DNA of 64,000 nucleotides from Trachythela sp. YZ-2020 (Eukaryota; Cnidaria; Anthozoa; Malacalcyonacea; Clavulariidae), in the NCBI GenBank assembly GCA_016169945.1, contig JADLSH010000249.1, positions 930,001-994,000 on the forward strand, given 5' to 3'. Position 1 is the first letter of the stretch; the number at the start of each line of letters is the position of its first letter. Below are positions 29,258 to 42,600 of the stretch, one piece after another. A program made the position numbers and the translations under genes. The notes below the pieces were generated by a model. The model was not told the origin of the DNA, made no database searches, and saw only the letters and a program-made list of their open reading frames with translations.

Positions 29258-29263
29258 AATAAA
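29258..29263 (+). terminator. Candidate polyadenylation signal for TPCN2
   Basis: AATAAA in GTTTAATAAAAAAG, about 970 nt after the stop. It would put the 45-bp minisatellite inside the 3' UTR. An earlier non-consensus signal is possible. Confidence 0.35.
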
Positions 29264-29324
29264 AAAGAATTAAATTCTATTTTTAAATCCCTATAATTGT
29301 GTGATATACATCGACACGATCACG

Positions 29325-29630
29325 GAAGGTGGCAGATGCGGTTAGCGCGCTGCCCCTTACTTCTGAGTTAAGCTGGCTATACGGCAGGTCGAGGGCAGGG
29401 ATTTACTTCGGTTGGGGAACGTTCCTGTGCTTGATTAACTCATGTAAGTTGAGATTTGTTGGTTCTCTCCTGTGCTTCGATGGTTTATCTTCGGATACTC
29501 CGGTTTTCCTCCCTCACTAAAAACTAACCCTTATGCATTAATCATAACTAACTAACACTCGGAGACCTTTGTCAAGTGGGTAGTAAAACCTGTTAAGGCG
29601 TTCCGTCCATCTTAGAGTAGTAACTACCAT
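29325..29630 (+). repeat. SINE-D copy
   Basis: Same layout as 27778-28075: GCAGATGCGGTTAGCGCGCT head and a CCGTCCATCTTAGAGTAGTA end. Confidence 0.7.
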
Positions 29631-29639
29631 GCCACTAGG

Positions 29640-30255
29640 GGGGTGTTGATGGCACGCTGGTTCAGCGCATGTGGTGTATTTCACTTTTACAACCGGTTTC
29701 GAATCCATCAGTATGCACTTGTCCAGTAACAACTTCCCTCAGTTTGACGTTACCAAACACTGCAGGTTTTCCGGCTTTCGGTGTACTCCGGTTTCCTCCT
29801 GTAAAACCACTAGACCAATATTGTTAAGGGTTGGTCCTTACTGAACCTTCTAGGGAGAACAGTGTAGAACTGATAGAGCTATCCAGTATAAAGAAAGTTA
29901 GTTTAGTTTAGGTTTCCTCCTGTATAGTAACACTAGATCAATAAGGGATGATCCTTACTGAACCTCTAGGGAGAACAGTGTAGAACTGATAGAGCTATCC
30001 AGTATAAATAAAGTTAGTTTAGTTTAGGTTTTCTCCTGTAGTGGACCAATTAAGGAATGACTCTTACTGGACCTCTAAGAAGAACAGGTTAGAACTGATA
30101 GAGCTATCCAGTATAAATAAAGTTAGTTTAGTTTAGGTTTCCTCCTGCAGTAACACTGGATCAATAAAGGATTATCCTTACTGAACTTATAGGGAGAACA
30201 GTGTGGAACCGATAGAACTATCTAGTATAAACAAAGTTAGTTTAGTTTAGATCTA
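29640..30255 (+). repeat. SINE-B with a four-unit tandem tail
   Basis: A diverged tRNA-like head (GGTTCAGCGCATGTGG, box B-like GGTTTCGAATCC), body, then about four 114-bp units. One of the clearest examples of head plus repeated tail. Confidence 0.75.
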
Positions 30256-30779
30256 TTCATTTTTGACTTACTCTTTCTATTACTTTCTGAACTCTTACTA
30301 TAACGGGCTGGCCAATATATATGATTAAATAATTGTATTAATTTGATTATACAGTTTCACACAATCCCTGCAGGTGCAAGACACAATCCAATATCAATCA
30401 ATTATTTTCAACACTCCGCATACAATGTCTCCCAAAACGAAGCCATGGCAACAGCATTTCATAAAATTGAATGATTTCAGTTTCAATAAGTTCTGAAATC
30501 ACACACCGTGAGCTTTTGTTTGCGACATTAGGCAGGCACATTACCGCGACGTTTAAGTCATTGTGCTTGTAATTAAACGGCTTCTTGAAACAGTAATTGC
30601 TTTGATGTTAAAATTGCATTTTCAATTAGTCTTTTGCTTTTGTCCTACCTAAAACGGGGCTTCCTCAGATTAGAATCAATGCATATTTCGAAAGTCTTTA
30701 TGCAGAACTAGGGTGGTCGCGGCACAGTGGTTAGTAAGTAAGTAAGTAAGCTTTAAGGGGGTGTGCTTATTATCCTTAC

Positions 30780-31077
30780 TTGCAGCTGAGAGCTAAGCTG
30801 AATTGCGAAGGACACAGCTTAACGTGACCAAGTCGAAGGCTTTCTAGGTGCGCATATGGCAGCCACCTTTTGCTCGCCATCAGGGGTTAAACCCAACCCA
30901 CCCTGTCAACATTCCCTGTGGGAGGAAACCGGAGTACCCGGAGAAAACCCACGACTTTCGGCAGAGCGTTGACTAACTCTTTTCACATAGCTATCATAAG
31001 TCGTCCCCAACGGGACTCGAACCCACGATATCAGAGGTGAAAGGCGCGTGTTCTGACGATTGCGCCACCGAAGCCTC
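30780..31077 (-). repeat. SINE-C copy, full-length-like
   Basis: Minus strand: GGCTTCGGTGGCGCAATCGT head, box B GTGGGTTCGAGTCCC, body with TTTCTCCGGGTACTCCGG and an AGCTCTCAGCTGCAAG end. No intact tRNA fold. Confidence 0.75.
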
Positions 31078-31369
31078 AAAAGTGCAAACATAGTTAATAT
31101 AGAGATAACATGGTTAGGAAACTCGGCATATTACAAAGCAGGTAACAATTGAATGGAATTTATGTTGAACGGTACCTGACCTTTGTTTTACGTTCATTAA
31201 TATCTCAGAAACACGGTTTGGAGATTAAGCCCAAGCATTTCCATTGGTCGATTCATAAAAATACAATATATTCACTAACCGTGACCGTGCACAAATGCAA
31301 ACAAAAACATAGAACAAAAGCGAAAGCCGAGTTTCCTAACCATGTCATCTCTATTAACTATGGCGCATG

Positions 31370-31625
31370 TGTCTTTCACCTCTGTGCCGTGTGCCCGGGG
31401 TTCGATCCCTGCAATATGCAGTTGTCTGATTATAATTTCACATCAGTCACATGTGAGAAGAGTGCTTCTAATTTGACCAAACACCACAGGTTTTCTCCAA
31501 GTATTCTGGTTTCCTCTTGTAAACACTAGATCAATCAGGGATGACCCTTACTGGACCTCTAGCGAGAACAGTTTGGAACTGATAGAGCTATCTACCAGTA
31601 TTAAGCCTTGTTATTCTCTAGCACC
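31370..31625 (+). repeat. SINE-B with a single tail unit
   Basis: Head (GTCTTTCACCTCTGTGCCGT, box B GGGTTCGATCCC), body GCAGTTGTCTGATTATAATT, then one 114-bp unit. Shows the monomeric form of the tail. Confidence 0.78.
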
Positions 31626-31719
31626 CGGACCCAGTATCATGATCAATTAGGTATATAAGCTTCTTTGAGACTATTGTTCCAGGTCTCTCTTAGTTCAGTG
31701 TCATCACGTTGGACTAAAC

Positions 31720-32040
31720 TACCATTATTTATACTGGATAGCTCTATCAGTTCTAAACTGTTCTCTCTGGAGGTCCAGTAAGGGTCATTCCTTATTGATC
31801 CAGTGTTACTACAGGAGGAAACCTAAACTAAACTATATTTATGCTGGATAGTTCCATCATATCAGTTCTAAACTGTTCTCTGACTTCTCTCTTGTCTAGA
31901 GATCCAGTAATGTCTATCCCTTATTTGTCCAGTGTTACAACAGAAGGGATCGCCCCAGAGTACCCGAAGAAAACCTGTGGAAGTCAAAGTGGAAGCACTC
32001 TTCTCACATGCAACCAGTGAACTCTAATAAGACTGGAACG
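31720..32040 (-). repeat. SINE-B, minus orientation, two tail units, head lost
   Basis: Two 114-bp units followed by GTCAAAGTGGAAGCACTCTT of the SINE-B body. The tRNA-like head is missing. Confidence 0.7.
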
Positions 32041-32359
32041 CTAACTCCTATGATTAAGCCCTATGATTGGGTGAAAAATTGAATTGATGCAGAAAGAAAA
32101 GAAAAGCGGAACGCGCGCTAAATGTACTTTTTAAAAAAAAAAGGAGCGAGGGAAGTAGTAGTGGGAATATAAATAAAAAGTTTTTTTTTTAAAATAAGAA
32201 AAGAAAGAAAATTTTTTCATCCGGAATTTTCAATTCAATTTCAAAGATTCAAACCTGGTTTCTGTTCTAGTTCAACTACAAGTACCACACCAAAACTAAA
32301 AAAACTTAACTTTAACTTTAAAAAAAAAAGGTTAAAATAAATTTCTACGGTCCTGAAAC

Positions 32360-32470
32360 TTTTTTTACTTCCAGTCTGAGACGAAATTATAATCAGACAA
32401 CTGCATATTACAGGAATATATCGAACTTCGGTTGCAGAGGTGAAAGGCGCATGCGCTAACCAACGATGAC
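32360..32470 (-). repeat. SINE-B head fragment
   Basis: ATTATAATCAGACAACTGCA, TTGCAGAGGTGAAAGGCGCA and GCGCTAACCA, a reversed SINE-B head without a tail. Confidence 0.65.
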
Positions 32471-32481
32471 TTTTTGTACGC

Positions 32482-33099
32482 GTTTTCACCAGTGTTGTGA
32501 AAATGACCAAAACAATTACTTCACTGAAAAAGTAATTATTACAAATTACTAATTACTTTTTTTCCAAAGTAATTAATTACCAATTACTAATTACTTTTCG
32601 AATTACTTTTATTTATAAGCGATAGTAAATATGAATTACAACAATGTCAAAATGCAGTTTCTAATGGGCCGGTAGGTGGCCACGGAATAGTGTTCGGGGT
32701 TTTCTTTTCGACTGTGTCTGTGATTGCCTGTGACAACAACATCGCTTGATTCATCAATAGATTTATCCATATTCATGTTCCAGCGGAATTAGTGCACTGA
32801 TGAAACCATGTGGCAAGGCTACACAACAACGTACAATGTCATCGATCGCTTACTTATCAGTAAAACTATTTTATAATACACATGAATAATATATACAAAA
32901 AGTGGAGTTTGTAGGTTGGAAAATAGTAAAAGTAACGCAAAATTACTTTCTGCAAAACGTTACTCGTTACTTTCAAAAAGTAATTAATTACGTTACAAAA
33001 TTACTTTCGTACTAAAAGTAATTAATTACCGAGAAATTCTCAAAAAGTAATTAGTAACGCGTTACTTTAGTAACGAGTATTTACAACACTGGTTTTCAC
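32482..33099. mobile_element. hAT-type non-autonomous element with 8-bp TSD
   Basis: Element 32490-33091 starts CAGTGTTGT and ends ACAACACTG, flanked on both sides by GTTTTCAC (32482-32489 and 33092-33099). The 8-bp duplication and CAGTG ends are hAT hallmarks. The interior is built of GTAATTAATTAC-like words; no transposase frame. Confidence 0.9.
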
Positions 33100-33350
33100 C
33101 GATCGTCCACACTAACGCGGTGGAAAACGGATACCTTCATCCATGAAAACGAAGCTTTTCGAAAACGGCTTTGTATATAAGTGGAGACTTTTGAAAACGG
33201 AGGCGTTTTGGATTTAATAGTGTGGACGGGCGAAAATACAGGTTTTCAAAAACGCTTGCTTGTTCGTGTTCAGGTTTGCTCTGATTTTTCCTGAATTCCT
33301 TGTCTCGAACTGGATATATTGATCATTAATCTGCAAGCAATGTCTTACTA

Positions 33351-33757
33351 AAGGCCGGCCTCCACTTGCACGTACGTACGCACAATTGCACGCACGTATG
33401 TGTTTACACTTTCGTGAAATTTGATTGGTTAAAAACTTGACGGCCGCACAGAAAGTAGAATACAGTTCTACTGTCATACGTACAAAAAGTTAGCCGCGAC
33501 GGTCAAGATTAGGGATCATTTTCGAGTCACAGAGCACTTGCACGTACGGCCAGCGCGGCCGATTTTGCGCATGCTCTGTGACTCGAAAATGATCGCTAAT
33601 CTTGACCGTCGCGGCTAACTTTTTGTACGTATGACAGTAGAACTGTATTCTACTTTCTGTGCGGCCGTCAAGTTTGTAACCAATCAAATTTCACGAAAGT
33701 ATAAACACACACGTGCGTGCAATTGTGCGTACGTACGTGCAAGTGGAGCCCGGCCTT
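33351..33757. mobile_element. 407-bp palindromic foldback
   Basis: Ends AAGGCCGG / CCGGCCTT; arms of almost 200 bp pair nearly perfectly (TTGACCGTCGCGGCTAACTT mirrored by AAGTTAGCCGCGACGGTCAA). The stem is unusually GC-rich and contains CGTACGTAC-type words. Confidence 0.85.
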
Positions 33758-34474
33758 AAGACAACATAATACTCTACACTGTCCTGGGTTATTTTTAATC
33801 TATCTCTGACATTGCAAAGTCAATACAAGCCCTATTATCAGCGGTGATTTTAAGTCAAATCTCGACGAACACTACGTAAGGATTTCTCTGTAGACATTTT
33901 CCTGGAATCCTGGTCTTCCTGTAAGATTTTTTCCATAATTAACGACGAAATGAATAAATAAAGCTTGAAAAGAATGAAAACGTATGTTTACTAAGTGCTA
34001 GTGTGGACGGTCGAAAACGATCCGAAAATGCTAGCGGTGGACGCAGATATTTATATGGTGCGTTTTCGAAATATCAAAAACGAAGGGGTTCGTGCGAAAA
34101 AGCTTATCTTATATGAATCTTTACAATACAAACTATAGATAAGATATATACATAACAGGCGGGAACATAATGGATCACCCGCCAGCGAGGGGCAGCGTTC
34201 TTTGTCTGGCATTAATGAAATTTTAAAAGACTGTTTCAGTTTGCCTTGGTTACGACATGCAGGTCTATAGAAGTTTCGCTTGAGCACTTTTCGTGGGAGA
34301 AATATGATATATATTTTAACGAATAGTGCAAATGATTTTGAGCTGAAAGTTATTAAAAAGAAACGCGTGCACTTTTTCGTTCTCGAGCTGTGCATCTGTA
34401 TAGCATAGTATAGCACGATTCTACAAATGGATTTGATTTCGGGCAAATTTCATTCCAAGTTGTCTTTACGTTTT

Positions 34475-34945
34475 AGGAACTAAACTAACTATATTTTTAC
34501 TGGAAAGCTCCATCAGTTCTACACTTTTCTCCCTTGATGTTCGTTAAGGATCATCCCTTACTGCTCCAGTGTTACTACAGGAGGAAACCTAAACTAAACT
34601 AAACTAAACTAAACTAAACTAAACTAAACTAACTTTATCTATACAAGATAATATTCTAAACTGTTCTTTCTAGAGGTCCAGTAAGAGTCATCCCTTATTG
34701 TTTCAGTGTCGTTACTATAGCCTTACAGGAGGAAACCTGAACTAAACTAACTATATTTATACTGGATAGCTCTATCAGTTCTAAACTGTTCTTCCTATAT
34801 AGAGGTCCAGTTAGAGCCATCTCTTATTGATCCAGTGTTACTACAGGAAGAAACCTAAACTAAACTAACTTTATTTATATATGGATATAGCACTACCGGT
34901 TCTAAACTGTTCTCCCTAGAGGTCCTGTAGGCAGTAAGTACAGTA
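34475..34945 (+). repeat. 114-bp repeat array with (AAACT)n expansion
   Basis: About four units. The AACTAAACTA segment of the first is expanded at about 34590-34635. Confidence 0.8.
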
Positions 34946-35479
34946 CCATCCTGATCACTGGAAAAAAATTATGGTATGAAAATGGCAATTAGTTATCGAA
35001 TTAATATATTTTTCATACTATTTACCATTTTCATATTATTTCTAACTGGGATCAATACTTTTCCATAATAAGGATTTGGAAAAGAATTCCAGTGTATTTG
35101 TCCAGTGTTACTGCAGAAGGAAACCAGCGGTGTTTTGGTAGTCAAACTGTCATCATTTGACAAACAATAATTATTACTTTCTTTTTTTCCTTGCATAAAA
35201 GCTCCTTCTACACTAATGCAAGCAAAGAATGAAACGTTCCGTTCCGTCCAGTGCTTATATATAGGTAAAGTTTTCAATTGTATTCTAACTTATATCCTTA
35301 TCTCACTCGTACGAATCAGGCTTAAACAAAACTGTACTAGTATACTCAAGAATGCAGGGGAAACGTTCCTGCGCATGTGTGTAAAAAGCTCATTTCTAAC
35401 AAACTCGCAAACTTCCGCAAACTAAGATGAGATCGAATTGTATGTGTCTTTCATCTCTGTGACGAATGTTCGCGATTTC

Positions 35480-35740
35480 TGCTATAAACTGTTCGTTCTA
35501 GAGGTCCAGCAAGAGCCTCCCTTATTGATCCAGTGTTACCACAGGAGTTAACCGAAGTACTATATATATTAGGACTGACAAAACCTACGGTGTTTGGTAG
35601 AGTCAAACTGGAAGCACTCTTCTCACATACAACTGAGGCGAAACTATAATCAGACAACTGCATATATATTGCAGGAATCAAACCCAGGTCAGAGATGCGA
35701 GAGGTACATGCACTAACCATTGTGCACTAACGTAATCTCT
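35480..35740 (-). repeat. SINE-B, minus orientation, one tail unit
   Basis: Partial 114-bp unit (GAGGTCCAGCAAGAG), then body (TTGGTAGAGTCAAACTGGAA) and head (CATGCACTAACCATTGTGCA). Confidence 0.75.
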
Positions 35741-35876
35741 TCCCTTTTTCAAACACTGGTTTAGATGCAATGCCCAAAAGATCTAAATATTTATACGCTT
35801 TCGCAAACGATTCAGTATACAATAATACAATTTCGATATGTATACACCAAACAAAAAACACAAACAAAAACACGGC

Positions 35877-35909
<33 letters not shown>

Positions 35910-36535
35910 GCATTTCAAATCATTCGTATATTGTGTTATAATATCACAAAAGAGTGAGATGTATTTGTTTGATGCGAATTCCGATTAGCAACCGTTGTCT
36001 AAATTGCCGTTTTGTTCTCATGTCTAGAAACTCATTCAGTTGTATCAAAAATGCCTTTCATTTATTTCTGCCTTTCGTCCGGTCGCTAGGCTACCTTTGT
36101 GCTGATAACTGGTGCTTAACGAGTCAGCGAGATAAAAAGCGTGTTTTAATATTGTTTAAAATACAAGACTAGTCGAAAGCCAAACACTTTTGCTGTGTTT
36201 GAGTAAACAGTGTAATGGGTTTCTTAAAAATAGTTTAAAGTCGAAATGCCAGCTCTTGGCAACCGTGGAAAGAGAATTAAAGGCGGAGAATTGCTTGCAT
36301 ATATAAAGGTGCTATTTTAGTAGTTTTCCGTAGGGCTATTGTCTTTTGGCGGCGCGTGATTGGTTGAGAAACAGGTCTATACAAATAATCCTGTTCCATT
36401 CGAATTCACTGATTTAAAAAGAGCTATAGGTTGCTACCATTTACACACGCGAGCGCGTCGAGTAGGAGGCCAATATTTTAAAGCATTTCGTTGTATGTTT
36501 GAAGAGATTTGGCGTGGGTAGCGCAAGTTGAACTT

Positions 36536-36619
36536 ATGGAGGTATTCGATATGTCGATTGTTAAACGAGAGCCTTTGGATGAATTTCAAACCGAGAATTC
36601 GTATTTGGATCACTTTATG
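36536..36619 (+). CDS. CREB3L-like: CREB3L-like exon 1
   Basis: First ATG after an in-frame stop at 36500; 84 nt, residues 1-28 (MEVFDMSIVKREPLDEF..). Donor ATG/GTAGGA. Confidence 0.8.
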
Positions 36620-39600
36620 GTAGGATTTGTACGACTATGTTTGTATTTGATATAAGTTTAGGAATGTCTATATGCATATATGTATTGGGAAGTGAATTCT
36701 TAGTAGAGTTTGGCTATTCCAAATATTATACAATACTGTTAGTGAAGGCTTTGGAAAAGTGGTGTGATTTGACTGATGTTTAAACTACCTGAGTATATGG
36801 TAGTCATCTTCAGAGGCAAATGATCAATTGAAGAATTGGGATGGAATGTCATTCATGCATTAAAATTGTGTAAATGATTTCGCTTCCTGAATTTGAGGGG
36901 TTATAAGTGTTGAGTAATATATTAGCAAGTTAAACAAATATATATTCTTTGTGTATCGATGGACTTTTACAGGAGTGGATCAGCCTAGGCCGGCCTACAT
37001 TGTTATCCTTGGCTTTACTTCAAGCGAAATATGCACGCCAATGTATCTAAAACATTGGTCACAAATCGTAGGAATTGGATCTTTTTTAAGACTACACTAA
37101 CCTAGTCCTAGATGAGCCGAGAGTTACAACTTTCATCAACTCTCACCCTCGTTTGACCAAGGACATATTTACCGTTGTAGTTCCTTGTAGAATTTCATTC
37201 ATCAACACACTTGTTTAACTACATAATAAAATTCAAAATATCCAACAACCTTAAATCCACTCCAAGCTCCGACAATCCAATCTACCGCACCCTTAAAACA
37301 TGCAGCCCGGATAAGTACACAACCCAAAACTCGTCTAAAAATTCTTTGTCTACTTATATATTCATATAAAGCCTCACATTTATAACCCTTTTATATATTC
37401 ATCTATACTATAGCCTTACAACAACGATGTATTCGATACGCACTCCGTCGATTGGCTATCGAATTTGGTCGAAGAGCGCTCAGCCCAAAGCCTCGACCAA
37501 ATTGGACACATTTCTGACTACTCAAATTTAGTCCTAAATTCTCTAAATCGAGACCAAACTTTAAACCGTATAAATGGTCTTCCTGTAAGCCAACGAGGGA
37601 TGCACGACGAAATCTCGGCGAACAATTTCAACGCTTATAACGGATTGCCGATTTCGGCCGATTTTGACCATCGACTTGAATCGGGGACGCACGATTTAGA
37701 CACCGATATGAAATCGTTTTATTCGACTCAACAACTTAGTTACACGCAAAGCTTCAATTCGGCGGATACTATAATGGAGTTTAGCAATGAGAGTTTAAAA
37801 GGATGTGTAAAGGCAGAATTCACAGGACCGCCGTGTGATGAAGATGAGGGGATTCGATTAAGCGACCACAGCGATCGAGATAGCGAATCAGGTATGTTGC
37901 AATTTTGTTGCGTTTTTGATCCCCTAACTTTGCAACTAAATTCTTTAAATATTTACGCGAACGCTTGTATTTTGTTTAGACTAAAAGAGCTCTTTCACTG
38001 AAATGCAACTTGCTCGTCCGCTTGTACCAGCAATTTAAGTTTAAGACATCTATTCTAAATTCAAAATTTTCTTAATGATTTCAACATTAAACTATAGCAG
38101 CTAAATTGTTTAAATCCCAACTAAAATATTAGTATTATGATTTATGTTATGACTAAAGCTATTTAACGGAAATGCAAATTGCTTGTTCACTTGTACAACT
38201 ATATTTTTACCAGCAAATTACGCCAAGGCACATCCCAAAACTTGTAACATTATAAAACTTTGCCATAACTTATTGCAACATTCGAAATACCTAATGACTA
38301 CATGCAACAAAAATGTCCCAAATACTAAAGCATCTTTCTAAAGTCATGCAATCTTAACCATATGCAAATTTTGCCCTTTGGACTGACTCGTAAATGTTTA
38401 CAATTATTTTGGCGCCTTTGTCCAATGGAATTTTCCAAACGCATTAAAATTTGATGACCGTGTGATGGATACCAACAACTGACAACCTACTAGAACGTTT
38501 GGTGCTTGTAGTCATTTGCGTTGATTTTAACGATAAAATGTTACATTGTTAATACATTTCCCCCAGCGTTGCTAGGCACAAAATTTATTTCATATCTCAA
38601 ACGTGGGGGTGCGGTGTAGGTAGTATTCTACAACTGAGCTGTTCGCGGTTTGTGTCTGAACTACCTGAAAAAGATATCGGCTCAAACGTGGGGGCCTAGT
38701 ATTCTTCAATAAGCTGCCGTGCATGGTTTGTGTCTGAACTACCTGAAAAGATCAATATGTTCTTAATCTTTTCAGTAAACTCAGGTTCCCCGTTCCAAAC
38801 GATATGCGCGTATTGTAAAATTACGAAATTGTCCAATAATTTTTCCCGCATGCAGCGCTTCGCAGTTTTGAATGAATAAAACCATTAAAACACACTGACA
38901 CTGTAATCTGAATTATTAGTGTTGCTAGGTTATATATGTGTTTGATGTCTCAAATACGTGGGTTGCGGTGTCATGAGTTGCTGTGTAGGTAGTATTCTAC
39001 AACTGAGCTGTCGTGGTTTGTGTCTGAACTAGTACCTGAAAAATATATTCCAAATGCACGCGGAGGTCCAGTGTAGGTAGTATTCTACAACTATAAGTTG
39101 CTGTGGATTGTATCTGAACTACCTGAAATAGATATCTCAAACGTGATGGTCCAGTGTAGGTAGTTTTCTACAATAAGTTGCCGTAGTTTGTGTCTGAACT
39201 ACCTGAAATAGATATCTCAAACTTAAGGGTCCAGTGTAGGTAGTTTTCTACAATAAGTTGCCGTAGTTTGTGTCTGAACTTGACATGAAAACTGCATGCT
39301 TGAAAGCACATCGACGTCTCGAGCGAAGCGGTCATTCGTTAGGAAGTTATTAGTCTTTGCTCGAAACTTCATTGAAGTGTTATTAATCTTTTTCAAATTT
39401 GTTTATGCGTTACGAAATTGCAAAATTGTCAAACATTTCAATTCGCGTGCGTTGCGGTTTCCAATGATATAAAAAAAGATCCTCGTTTTTGCAATTATAG
39501 TAAAATTGTTATTGTTTGGAATTGTTTTGACTAAATAGCCGTTAGGCATGCTAATTAGCTATGCTATGGAATATTATAAGCTGCCGTGATTTGTGTCTGA

Positions 39601-42600
39601 AGTACCTGAAAAAGATATTAAACAATTCGAGGTTTTGAGCGATAACCATTCGTCAGGAGATTAGTGCATGTAGCTTATTGTATAGAATACTACCTACATT
39701 AGACGCCCACGTTCCAGATATGGTTGGTTTACACTGATCAAAGTGTAGCAGTGTAAATCTCTTTCAAAGACTTAAGGCTGGTTTACACTATCAAAGTTTC
39801 TTTGATCAAAGTGTGTGACAGTGTAAACCTCTTTCAAAGGCTTAATGCTGGTTTACACTATCAAAGTTTCTTTGATCAAAGTGTGTAGCAGTGTAAATCT
39901 CTTTCAAAGTTTTAAGGCTGGTTTACATGCACTATCAAAGTTTCTTTGATCAAAGCGTGTGACAGTGTAAACCTGTTTCAAAGACTTGTTTCAAAAACTG
40001 AGTTGGTTTCACACTATCGACGTTTCCTGGCCGAGAAATAGTCATGTACTTTGATCAAAGTGTGACAGTGTAATATTCTTTCAAAACACAATGTTAATTC
40101 TACAGTTTTTGCGTCATAATCTAGAGTAGCCACTATGATCTCAGAAATTTGTGCACCGCGAACAAGCTTTTAGAATTTCAGTTCTGAGGGCCAGTTACAA
40201 TTTAGCCTGCGTAGCAGGCGTTTGAAAGGGGGGGAGGGAAACGTTTCTTCCTCCTCCCCTCCTCCCCTCCTCCCCTTCTCCCCCACCCTCCCCTTTCAAA
40301 CGCCTGCTATGCAGGCTAGTTACAGTTCGGCTGCGTCGCTATGCACAATTTGCACATAGTTGTTTTTGTAGAAAATCTAATTAATCGTTAGCCGTTGCGT
40401 CATGTGAAGCTGTGGAATTGGCTACTAGGTTACCACTAGAGTGCGTCCAAAAACTTGCAAAGTTAAACAATGCCATACATGTTTTTTTCCCCGCGTCCTA
40501 TGACCTACCACTAACAACAATATTACAAAACTGCGTGCAATTTTAAGTTGGTTGTTCGCCGGTTTTAGCCGGATGTTAAAGCGATATTACAAAATGAAAA
40601 AGGTGTAAAATTATAGGTTGACTACAGTACAAAATAATTTCGCTGCGTTTTGCCTTTAACTGTAAAGTTAAAAACTGTACATGATCAATTATATTAATCT
40701 TTGGACGAAAAATATGGATTTATTTAAGTTATTTCAGTCAAATGTGCTATTTTGAATTATTAAACCTTCAGTAATCTAGTCCACTGCTCTACCTGCAGTG
40801 AGCTATCAAACCTACAGAGATTGGTAGTGAGTTCTTATTATTTATAAACACACGAGATTTAAACTCTCAACCTTCAGGAATCTAGTCCACTGCTCTACCT
40901 GTTGAGCTATGCAAACCTGTACAGAGATTGTTGTGAGTTGTTATTCTTTATAAGTACACAAGATTATATTTTCTGCGAATCCACCGTTTGTGAGCAAAAT
41001 TTTTAACCGCTCTTCAATAATTTATTCAGTCGAATTTTATGCTAATTACTTTAGGCACGTTATTGGACTAATTTAATTAGTTTGCCCCACATATTTACAA
41101 AAAACTTAAAGCAAATTTGTTAAGAGAGCAGTTAGGTAAATATTCCATACTTTCTTCCGATAAACAAAATTATCTCTTTAAAACTGTAAAATAGATGTTT
41201 CATATAAATATTATCAACAAAACATGGCCATAAAGTTTCAAATCTGTTTCCTTGTATATAAATTTTCGCATGTGTTTATTTTTAACAAAGTGGACGTCAC
41301 TCAGTGGCCGTCATCATATAGAATGCTATTTCGAACATTTTTTGTGAAACATATTTACGTTGCTAAGGTACGAGTTTCGTGGGCTGACGACATACGTCCT
41401 CCAAGATCGAAAAATATTTCTTGCATCGAGGAATGAAGGCTACCTCAAAACCGGAGCTCGAAACAGGAAATTTCGATAATTCACATCTTTTTTTACTAAA
41501 CCAAACTTCCGGTATTTCGTAACCGATCATTTCACCTACTCAAATACTCGAAACAGGGCCGGATTAATGCAGCGCGGGGCCCCTGGCATTTGTTTTCGCG
41601 CGGGGCCCCTTTGGCTTTTTCCGACTGCTTTATAACCTGAAAAAATTAACCCGTTTTAAGTATATATGGTTGAATTGCAATCTTAATTTGAAAGATGTAA
41701 TGACAGTAACGTATCTGATGTTATAACATTCACTATTGGTAATTGGTCTGTCACTTTTTCTTAAGAATGTTTGAGAATAATACAGTGAATGTTCTCCGTG
41801 GCATATGCCGCTTCTGCCATATGGTTAATCCGGCCATGACTCGAAATAGTTTGTGCTCTTGAGGTTGAAGTAACATGTATACAAACATAGATGTAGATTC
41901 AATATAGTTGATTTATACGAAACGTCCAGCCTACATGACGCAATGGGCTTCCGTGGTTTGTAGCTGAACTACCTGACATGCACTAGACCCCCACGCTTGA
42001 GATATCTTTTCATGTTTCAGATAGTTCAGTCACAAACCAAGACAGCTTACTGTAGAATACTACCTACACTGAACCACCACGTTTGAGATGTCTTTTTCAG
42101 GTAGTTCAGACACAAACCACAACAGCTCGTTGTAGAATACTACCTACACTGGACCCCCACGTGTGAGATTATTTTTCAGGTAGTTCAGACACAAACCACG
42201 GCAGCTTATTATAGAATACTACCTACACTGAACCACCACGTTTGAGATTATTTTTCAGGTAGTTCAGACACAAATCACGGCAGCTTATTGTAGAATACTA
42301 CCTACACTGAACCCCTACGTTTGAGATATCTTTTTCAGATAGTTCAGTCACAAACCAAGGCCTTACTGTAGAATACTACCTACAATGGACACCAAGTTTG
42401 AGATATCTTTTTCAGGTAGTCCAGACACAAACTATTCGGTAGAATACTATCTACACTACCACTGGATCTCCGACTACCTATCGCAATGCTTACATACATG
42501 GAACGATCATTGATCATAAAAGTAAAAACCATTTAATGTCTACCCGTTTGAAAACCCAATAGGCCCAATACATTTGGAAATAGATCTTATCTCTGCGTGC

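Larger units (their letters stand above)
28291..36535. other. Gene-free interval between TPCN2 and the bZIP gene
   Basis: About 8.2 kb with no supported exon on either strand. It holds the 45-bp minisatellite, SINE-D, SINE-B arrays, SINE-C, a hAT element with target duplication, a 407-bp palindrome and more 114-bp arrays, each listed separately. In 30256-30770 and 35740-36535 I see nothing recognisable apart from the expected bZIP promoter and 5' UTR at the right end. Confidence 0.7.

Noticed and set aside
34051..34446. 131-codon minus-strand frame
   Set aside because: No family resemblance, no splice context, and located in repeat-rich intergenic DNA; most likely chance.
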